A stretch of DNA of 64,000 bases from CP2-2F sp034432555 (GTDB lineage: Bacteria > Chloroflexota > Anaerolineae > Aggregatilineales > UBA2796): NCBI GenBank assembly GCA_034432555.1, contig DAOUBW010000013.1, positions 62,001 through 126,000 of the forward strand. Direction: 5' to 3'. Below the pieces are notes generated by a model. The model did not search any database and was not told the DNA's origin. It saw nothing but the letters and a program-made list of their open reading frames with translations. Both the position numbers and the translations under genes were made by a program. The stretch's first letter is position 1, and each line of letters starts with the position of its first letter. Shown piece by piece: positions 58,130-64,000 of this stretch.

Positions 58130-59926
58130 CTAATCCGCAGCGGCTGTCTCAAGGGGTGGCAGCGCCACATCATAACGGGCAAAAATGCGCCGATAGTGCG
58201 GCGAACGGCGCAGCAGTTCCTCGTGCGTGCCGCTTGCCACCAACTCGCCATCTTCCACCACAAGAATTAGGTCTGCCCAACGAATCTGGGAGAGGCGGTG
58301 CGTGATGAGCAGGGTCGTTCTGCCTTGCTGCACTTGCCGAATCGCCTTTTGAATCTCATCTTCGGTGGCGCTGTCAATGGCGCTGGTCGAATCGTCTAAG
58401 ATCAGGATGCGCGGATTGCTGAGGAAGGCACGCGCCAGGGCGATGCGCTGCCGCTGCCCACCGCTGAGCGTCACACCGCGCTCACCAACCATCGTCTGGT
58501 AGCCATCCTTGAAGCTCATGATAAACTCGTGCGCTTGTGCCATGCGCGCCGCCGTCTCGATCTGCTCTTGGGTGGCGTTCGGCACGCCAAAGGCGATGTT
58601 TTCTGCGATACTGCGCGAGAACAAGAAGACGTCCTGCTCAATCTTGCCGATCTGAGCGCGCAGCGAGTTTAAGTCCCACTCGCGCACGTCTATGCCATCA
58701 ATCAGCACGCGCCCATAGGTAGTATCGTAGGTGCGGTTGATCAACTGCGTGAGCGTGCTTTTACCCGATCCTGTCTGCCCGACGATGGCGACGGTCTGCC
58801 CTTGCCGAATGGTGAAGCTGACGTGCTTTAGGGCGTGATTCTTGCTGTAGCCAAAGCTGACATCCTCAAAGGTGATCTCACCTTTGATCGGCTGGCTGAT
58901 GCCGCCGCTGTTCTGGTCGAGTTCAGTCTCGGTCTGCAAGATGTTCACAATGCGGCGTGCGCCTTCCACACCGGCTTGCACCAACGAGATCGAGAAGATC
59001 GCGGCGAAGGTGGGCCACCGCAACACGCCCACAATACCCATCAACGCCACCACATCGCCAATGCTGATGATGCCCTGCTGATAGAGCAACATGCCGTGCA
59101 TGAACGCCAAGCCGAAGGCGATACCAAAAAGCAGCACCGGTAGATAGCGCGCCTCGATGTAGCCCTGCCGCACAAAGTAATCGCGGAACAGGCTGGCAGC
59201 AATGCGGAACTTGCGGCGCTCAAACGCCTCTTGCGCGCTCGCCTTCACCACCTCAATGCCGCTGATCGTCTCCTCCAAGCCAGCGTTCATCTTGCCGAAC
59301 TGCTCACGTTGGCGGCGCACCATTGGATTCAAACGGCGGACGTAGCGCGCCACCACAGGGATATAGAAGGCGATGAACAAAAGCGGCACAAGCAGCAGCT
59401 CCACACGCATACTGGCGATGAAGATCAGCGGCACCACCAGCCCAATGACCGTCTCCATCGTGATCGCCACGCCGGGATTCATCATGCCGTTAAGCTGCTG
59501 CACGTCGTCTGTGGCACGCGCCATGATGTCGCCTACGCGCTGTTGGTTGTGGAAGGTCTGGCTTTTGCCGAGCAGGTTGGCGTAGAGTTCTTCGCGGGAA
59601 TCAACCTCAAGGCGCTGAGCAATCGTCTCCACAGAGAGCGTGCCGATCAGACTTAGCACACCATCCAGCAGCTTCAGCCCAAGAATAGTCAACGCGATAG
59701 TTGGCAGTAAGGGGAAGTTCTCAGGCTCAATGACGGCGCCAATTGCCTGCCCAATGAGCGCCTCTGAAGCGGTGTAGGCGCTGTAGGTACACACATATAA
59801 GAAAAGTGTGGTGAAGAAAAACCACCGATAGCGCATGATGTGCGAAATAAGCCACCGTACGGCACTTTGGCGATCATAACGATAGGCATTCGCTACGGTA
59901 AACTCACTTTTTGCTGCGTTTAGCAT
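58130..59926 (-). CDS. ABC exporter half-transporter B (degenerate ATPase site)
   Basis: A 598-residue ABC half-transporter: six helices and an ATPase domain with Walker A GQTGSGKST, canonical signature LSGGQRQR and H-loop ITHRLSQI. Walker B reads ILILDDSTSAID: the catalytic glutamate is an aspartate. Together with the partner's LSMGQ signature this predicts one degenerate and one active ATP site, as in TM287/288- or LmrCD-type exporters. The ATG at 59926 gives the normal N-terminus; a start 23 codons upstream is unlikely. It is the first gene of the operon. Confidence 0.9.
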   Translation of the reverse strand: MLNAAKSEFTVANAYRYDRQSAVRWLISHIMRYRWFFFTTLFLYVCTYSAYTASEALIGQAIGAVIEPENFPLLPTIALTILGLKLLDGVLSLIGTLSVETIAQRLEVDSREELYANLLGKSQTFHNQQRVGDIMARATDDVQQLNGMMNPGVAITMETVIGLVVPLIFIASMRVELLLVPLLFIAFYIPVVARYVRRLNPMVRRQREQFGKMNAGLEETISGIEVVKASAQEAFERRKFRIAASLFRDYFVRQGYIEARYLPVLLFGIAFGLAFMHGMLLYQQGIISIGDVVALMGIVGVLRWPTFAAIFSISLVQAGVEGARRIVNILQTETELDQNSGGISQPIKGEITFEDVSFGYSKNHALKHVSFTIRQGQTVAIVGQTGSGKSTLTQLINRTYDTTYGRVLIDGIDVREWDLNSLRAQIGKIEQDVFLFSRSIAENIAFGVPNATQEQIETAARMAQAHEFIMSFKDGYQTMVGERGVTLSGGQRQRIALARAFLSNPRILILDDSTSAIDSATEDEIQKAIRQVQQGRTTLLITHRLSQIRWADLILVVEDGELVASGTHEELLRRSPHYRRIFARYDVALPPLETAAAD

Positions 59927-60255
59927 AATCCCTGTGCCTTTTGCTGAGCGTGCGGTAAGTCTGAGTCTGCTTGTAACAAGCAAGATTGCACACAACGATT
60001 CAGGCTGAACAATTGTTCGTGATCCGCATAATCATACCATGCTTGGAACGTTTCATCAACCACCTTTTGGCGAAATCTATAGTGCTTGCTGATCTGTGAG
60101 GCTGCCTGCGCTCTGACACCCACCCAGTCACACTATATTTATGAATCACTTGGCACACCCTTAACTTGACAACCGCCGCCGACGCGCTGGTTCAGTAACG
60201 GAAACACCTTCATAATCGCTTTTGCCGCCAGCCGTGTGCTGCTTGTACTTGCCGC

Positions 60256-60456
60256 CCACCGACCTGCGCGCCTGTCACGCCTGTGCTGCATCCGAGCGTC
60301 GTCATCCGCAACGATGGGAACACGCCCGTCCCGCTCGGCGAGGTGCGCCTGAGCTACGACTTCACCCGCGATGGCAGCGCCGACTTGCAGGCATCCTGCA
60401 CCACAATGACGCTAACACGGCAGGGTGCCGCGGTCTGGAGCGTTGCGCTGTGCTAG
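60256..60456 (+). pseudogene. Remnant of a CBM3-like (cellulose-binding) domain
   Basis: The frame ending at the TAG at 60454 reads HPSVVIRNDGNTPVPLGEVR, then LSYDFTRDGSADLQASC, which resembles the first half of a family 3 carbohydrate-binding module (FxVxNTGxxxVxLSxLxxRYxYTxDG...C). The frame lacks a start, signal peptide and the second half of the module, and no enzyme domain is attached. It looks like a decayed piece of a secreted glycoside-related protein. A short genuine protein cannot be excluded. Confidence 0.4.
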
Positions 60457-60525
60457 GCTTAGGGCATGAAACAGCAAAGCAAAACTTCTGTAGGAACAAG
60501 GCTTGGACTGCCTACTTTCACGCGC

Positions 60526-60555
60526 TTGGTGTTAGCGTAGCTTTTCAGGTACAAT
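60526..60555 (+). promoter_or_regulatory. Promoter of the SerB-Hsp70-HEAT operon
   Basis: TTGGTG (60526-60531) and TACAAT (60550-60555) with an 18-bp spacer, about 50 bases before the GTG start codon. Confidence 0.5.
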
Positions 60556-60604
60556 AATTTGTGTAGCAAACGCATACATCCGCAAATGCATAAGGATAAG
60601 TGCA

Positions 60605-61456
60605 GTGGCAACCAACACCCGCTGGACAAGCTTTGACCTGATCTTTTTCGACTGTGATAGCACCCTTTCTGCCATCGAAGGTGTGGATGAGTTGGCGCGC
60701 ATGAAGGGCAAAGATTTGCGCGTCGGTTTACTCACCCAAAAAGCGATGGATGGCGACCTTGACCTTGCCGAGGTCTATGGCAAGCGCCTACAGGCAATCC
60801 GCCCAACCCGCGCCCAACTTGCCGCCATCGAGCAGCGCTATTGGGAGACCCTTGTGCCAGATGCTCAGGCAGTCATTGCCGCGTTGCGCTATTTGGGCAA
60901 GCGTGTGTTCATCATCAGCGGTGGCTTAGCGGCGCCCGTGCGCGGACTGGGCGCACGGCTTGGTATTCCGCCGCAGCAGGTGCGCGCTGTAGAGCTAGAA
61001 TTTAACGAGCTAAGCGGCGCCTGGTGGAAGTATTACGATCAAGCGGCGGTTGGCGGTGCTGCTTACCTTGCCTATGAACACGGACCGCTGACTATCTCGG
61101 CTGGCAAGCCCGATATTGTGCGCGATCTCTCACGCGGCATGTGGGGACGCAAATTATTCATTGGCGATGGCGTGAGCGATATGCACACACGCCCAGTCGT
61201 TGATTTGTTCGTTGGCTTTGGCGGTGTGGCGCGCCGCGAAAAGGTCGAACGCGGCGCGGAAGCATTCGTCATCGCCAACAGCCTTGCGCCCATTCTGCCG
61301 ATGGCAATTGGTGAGGCAGGCGCGGCAGCTTTGCATGGCACACCTCATGCTGATGTGCTAACGCGTGGCTTGGCGCTCTGCCGTAATCCTGAAGCAGTCA
61401 AACTCAGCGAACCGCTTCGCAATGCGTTTGATGCCACCTTCACAGTGAGCAGCTAA
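60605..61456 (+). CDS. HAD family phosphatase, phosphoserine phosphatase-like
   Basis: A 283-residue HAD-IB enzyme: motif I FFDCDSTLSAIEGVDELAR with the nucleophile and acid aspartates, AMDGDLDLAEVYGKRL as in SerB cap regions, motif II VFIISGGL and motif IV FIGDGVSDMHTRP. SerB dephosphorylates phosphoserine, the last step of serine synthesis; the extra ~60 C-terminal residues make it longer than enteric SerB cores. The GTG at 60605 follows AAGGA. Its TAA overlaps the next ATG by one base, coupling it to the Hsp70-like gene. Confidence 0.85.
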   Translation: MATNTRWTSFDLIFFDCDSTLSAIEGVDELARMKGKDLRVGLLTQKAMDGDLDLAEVYGKRLQAIRPTRAQLAAIEQRYWETLVPDAQAVIAALRYLGKRVFIISGGLAAPVRGLGARLGIPPQQVRAVELEFNELSGAWWKYYDQAAVGGAAYLAYEHGPLTISAGKPDIVRDLSRGMWGRKLFIGDGVSDMHTRPVVDLFVGFGGVARREKVERGAEAFVIANSLAPILPMAIGEAGAAALHGTPHADVLTRGLALCRNPEAVKLSEPLRNAFDATFTVSS

Positions 61457-63057
61457 TGGGCTACACACTTGCACTCGATTTTGGGACGACCAATTCCGTC
61501 TTGGCGGTGTGGAATACGACGGAAGGACGCGCCGACCTGCTGTATTTGCCCGCACTCAGCCTAGATGACGCCGTATTGCCACCGCTGATCCCATCCCTGC
61601 TTTATGTGCGGCAGGGCGCGCAACCTGATCTTGTCGTTGGGCAGGCGGTGCGCGCCGCAGGCTTGGATCACAGCCATGATCGGCGGTTGTTCCGCAACTT
61701 TAAGCGCGGCGTCGTTATGCTGCCTGTCCCACCGCCGCGCCTGCTGGATGAGACAGCCTGGGGTGATCGTGAAGCAGGGCGCGCCTTCCTCACCGCGCTG
61801 AGTGCTGCGCTGCCGTTTTCCGCCGCTGAGGTTGACCAGTTGGTGATCACCGCGCCAATTGCTGCTTTTGACCACTATTTGGATTGGCTGCGCGACACGC
61901 TGGAGATGCTTGGTTTCCCTTCAGAGCGCGTCCGCGTTGTAGATGAATCCACAGCAGCAGCGCTTGGCTACGCGGTGCGTTCGCCGGGTGCGCCGCTGCT
62001 CGTCGTTGATTTCGGCGGTGGCACGCTCGATCTATCGCTCATTCAACTGCCGCAGCGCCGTGAGCGCGTTGGCGGTTTGCTAAACGCGTTGCGGCGTGGC
62101 GAGACTGCGAATTACACCGCTCGTGTGATTGCCAAAGGCGGCAGGCTGCTTGGCGGCAGCGATATTGATCAATGGCTGATGGCAGAAGTGCTGCGCCTTG
62201 CCAACCTTGACGCGGCAACACTCGGTGATGACACGACTGCACTGCTTACCGCTTGCGAGGCGGCAAAAATTGCTTTATCCTCAGCCGATGAGACACAAAT
62301 CGCCTTTAGTGTGAACGGCACAGCCCATCAGGTGCAGATTACCCGCGCCATGCTCGAAGGCGTGCTTGATCAGCATGGCTTTTTCAGCACGCTGCGCCAC
62401 CTGATTGACAAGGTGATGCACGAGGCAGGGCGTGAAGGCATTTTCACCGAAGACATTCGGCATGTGCTGATCGTTGGCGGCACCGCACTGATTCCCTCGG
62501 TGCAGCGCGCCTTGCACCAATATTTCCGCAAAGCGGAACTCTACGCCGACAAGCCGTTCACCGCTGTTGTGGAAGGTGCGCTAGAAGCGGCGCAGGGCAT
62601 CAGCCTTGAAGATTTTCTGGTGAACAGCTACGGCTTGCGCCACCTTGATCCGCAGACAGGCGCACACGCCTATGAAGAAATTATCCCGATGGGCAGCCGC
62701 TATCCATCTGCCGCACCCTATGAGGTGCTGCTTGGCGCTGCTCACGATGGGCAGACTGAGCTTGAGTTTGTGATCGGCATGATTGACGCTGAATCCGCTG
62801 CGATGGTCGAAATTGCCTATGAAGACGGGCGTCCTGTATTCCTAGCACGCGCTGATGCTGCGACCAACCGCGTGATCGCGTTGAACGAATTTGCACCGCC
62901 GTTGTGCGTGCCGCTTGATCCACCTGCAACGCTGGGCGAAGATCGCATTCGTGCTGCCTTTAGTGTAGATGCTGAAAAACGCCTGCACGTGACCGTGACC
63001 GACCTTAAGACGCGCCGCACACTTTTACAAGATATGGTCATTGTTGCGCTGCGCTGA
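61456..63057 (+). CDS. Hsp70 family protein (short DnaK-like)
   Basis: A 533-residue actin-fold ATPase. The nucleotide-binding domain (1-390) shows LALDFGTTNSVLAVW (phosphate 1), VVDESTAAALGYA, LLVVDFGGGTLDLSLIQLP (phosphate 2) and LIVGGTALIPSVQRAL (adenosine). The remaining ~140 residues form only a reduced substrate-binding region; the alpha-helical lid and the EEVD-like end of DnaK are absent. It is therefore not the main DnaK. It lies between a SerB-like phosphatase and a HEAT-repeat gene. A specialised chaperone or a signalling ATPase are both possible. Confidence 0.85.
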   Translation: MGYTLALDFGTTNSVLAVWNTTEGRADLLYLPALSLDDAVLPPLIPSLLYVRQGAQPDLVVGQAVRAAGLDHSHDRRLFRNFKRGVVMLPVPPPRLLDETAWGDREAGRAFLTALSAALPFSAAEVDQLVITAPIAAFDHYLDWLRDTLEMLGFPSERVRVVDESTAAALGYAVRSPGAPLLVVDFGGGTLDLSLIQLPQRRERVGGLLNALRRGETANYTARVIAKGGRLLGGSDIDQWLMAEVLRLANLDAATLGDDTTALLTACEAAKIALSSADETQIAFSVNGTAHQVQITRAMLEGVLDQHGFFSTLRHLIDKVMHEAGREGIFTEDIRHVLIVGGTALIPSVQRALHQYFRKAELYADKPFTAVVEGALEAAQGISLEDFLVNSYGLRHLDPQTGAHAYEEIIPMGSRYPSAAPYEVLLGAAHDGQTELEFVIGMIDAESAAMVEIAYEDGRPVFLARADAATNRVIALNEFAPPLCVPLDPPATLGEDRIRAAFSVDAEKRLHVTVTDLKTRRTLLQDMVIVALR

Positions 63058-63084
63058 GCTGTGCTGCGCCTTTGGAGATGCTTT

Positions 63085-64000
63085 ATGGGCAATATACCCG
63101 ATCAGACTAGTGGGCGTGAGCCGCGCCTTTCTGCCAAGCACAGCACCTATGGCGCACGCCGCCTTTCGCTGCGCGGCTTGGCAACACTGCTGCACGCCTT
63201 ACCGCCTGAGCAAATCTCGCTGGAAGTGGCAGAGGCGGCACTTCGCAACGAAGATTTTTACGTGCGCTATCATGCTGCGCAAATGCTTGGCAAGCGCGCT
63301 GATCGTGATGCGCGGCTGATCATGGGTGCAGTGCTGGCTGATGGTGAGGTACCATCGCGTGCCACCGTTGCCCGACATTTGGGCACTTTCTCGTGGTTCA
63401 GCGCCGAACCGCTGCTACGGCAAGCACTTGCCGATCCTGATCTGCGCGTGCGTGAGGGCGCTGTTTATGCCCTGTGTGATATGCGTGATCTTCAGGCATT
63501 TCGGCTGTTGGCAGAAACGCTGGACACTGCGCCTGACCTGCTGCGTGCGGCGGCTGCCTACGGACTGCGCGATTGTCAGGATTCCGCTGCCGTGCCTGCC
63601 TTTGCCGCTGCTCTGCGCGCTGCCGACCCTGATATACGCGCAGCGACACTCGAAGCGCTTGGTGCGAATGGCACTGCCGACGCTGTGCCACTGGTGCGCG
63701 GCGCATTGAACGATCCTGATCCTGAAGTGCAATATGCCGCAACGCTCACCTTGCTAGAGTTGATCGGTGAAAACGGCTTAGCAGAGTTGGCTACCGCCAT
63801 TCGTGCGGCGCAGGGTGCCTCACGCGCCGCGCTGCTGCGTGGTCTGTTCCATGCCACCAACTATCTAGGCATTGAAATCGACGAGGATGACGCCAGCGAC
63901 GCCATCTTGGATGCTGTTGAAGAGTCGCTCCACAATGCTGCGCCTGAAGTGCGGCGCGCTGCCGTTTGGTTGGCAGCCTGGGTGCGGCATCCGCGTGCAG
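63085..64000 (+). CDS. HEAT-repeat protein (3' partial)
   Basis: The frame is open from the ATG at 63085 through the window edge (305 codons). It encodes alpha-alpha repeats of about 30 residues: LRNEDFYVRYHAAQMLGKRA, LADPDLRVREGAVYALCDMR, LRAADPDIRAATLEALGANG and LNDPDPEVQYAATLTLLELI. This DPDxxVRxxA pattern is typical of HEAT/PBS-lyase-type scaffolds that bind proteins. GGAG lies 8 bases before the ATG, 27 bp after the Hsp70-like gene. No catalytic domain is seen in the part available. Confidence 0.88.
   Translation, partial: MGNIPDQTSGREPRLSAKHSTYGARRLSLRGLATLLHALPPEQISLEVAEAALRNEDFYVRYHAAQMLGKRADRDARLIMGAVLADGEVPSRATVARHLGTFSWFSAEPLLRQALADPDLRVREGAVYALCDMRDLQAFRLLAETLDTAPDLLRAAAAYGLRDCQDSAAVPAFAAALRAADPDIRAATLEALGANGTADAVPLVRGALNDPDPEVQYAATLTLLELIGENGLAELATAIRAAQGASRAALLRGLFHATNYLGIEIDEDDASDAILDAVEESLHNAAPEVRRAAVWLAAWVRHPRA

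Larger units (their letters stand above)
59927..60604. other. Intergenic region between the ABC exporter and the SerB-like gene
   Basis: About 680 bp. The left part is AT-rich, with TATAGT on the minus strand (60137-60132) as a possible exporter promoter. The middle holds a CBM3-like gene remnant (60256-60456), and the right end the promoter for the plus-strand operon. No intact gene is seen. Confidence 0.5.

Noticed and set aside
60222..60557. 111-codon plus-strand frame before the SerB-like gene
   Set aside because: Its translation is arginine- and histidine-rich noise. A different frame of the same DNA gives the CBM3-like remnant.

Overview
The window looks like a chromosomal segment of a Chloroflexota bacterium, probably Anaerolineae-like, with moderately high GC. 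Four things point that way. The tmRNA tag reads ANTRTAPALALAA, close to the Chloroflexus-type tag as I recall it. Secreted proteins carry plain signal peptides with no outer-membrane machinery nearby. DUF7282-like, Uma2, PD40 and Hsp70-HEAT proteins are typical company. The tRNA-Ser and tmRNA genes lack an encoded CCA end. No phage, insertion sequence or CRISPR array was seen. Most of the window is dense housekeeping and envelope DNA with many 1-4 bp gene overlaps.

Layout: 1-5.2 kb holds the end of a kinase/NB-ARC/TPR signalling protein and secreted or membrane proteins of unknown role. 5.2-10.1 kb holds a 1368-residue YfhO-like glycosyltransferase fused to a Wzx-like flippase, beside a polyprenol-phosphate glycosyltransferase. 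10.2-15.1 kb holds a four-repeat secreted protein, a Uma2 nuclease-like protein, a thioesterase and a BchI-like AAA+ ATPase coupled to a membrane protein. 15.1-22.1 kb is a phosphate region: pstB, an enlarged pstA, pstC, a fasciclin-PstS fusion, an array of Pho-box-like repeats, and ppk2. 22.3-26.2 kb holds a rhomboid protease, a glycosyltransferase, a DinB-like protein, tRNA-Ser(CGA) and tadA.

26.2-31.1 kb is a dnaG-rpoD operon with a FecR-like secreted protein overlapping rpoD. 31.1-33.0 kb holds a TGT-like transglycosylase translationally coupled to a homologue of the aminoglycoside-resistance (Arm/FmrO) 16S rRNA methyltransferases. 32.9-35.0 kb is a polysaccharide ABC exporter. tmRNA with promoter and terminator lies at 35.1-35.6 kb, followed by HU. 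36.4-45.8 kb holds a PfkB kinase, a GT-C-like membrane protein, asd, a dGTPase-like protein, a PD40 propeller, an FGGY kinase and a cysteine desulfurase. 46.2-49.0 kb is a PadR-controlled membrane cluster.

49.1-54.3 kb holds a membrane-anchored GAF/HTH protein, an acetyltransferase, a DUF58 protein and a GT39-like glycosyltransferase, followed by upp. 55.3-60.0 kb holds an F420-reductase-like protein and an apparently asymmetric heterodimeric ABC exporter whose two genes flank a TfoX C-terminal-domain gene. The window ends with an operon of a SerB-like phosphatase, a short Hsp70-like protein and a HEAT-repeat protein cut by the edge.

The recurring theme is envelope glycan assembly plus phosphate acquisition. 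The two best candidates for undescribed arrangements are the flippase-transferase fusion with its lipid-sugar synthase and the TGT/Arm methyltransferase pair. All functions are read from sequence motifs only; no searches were run.
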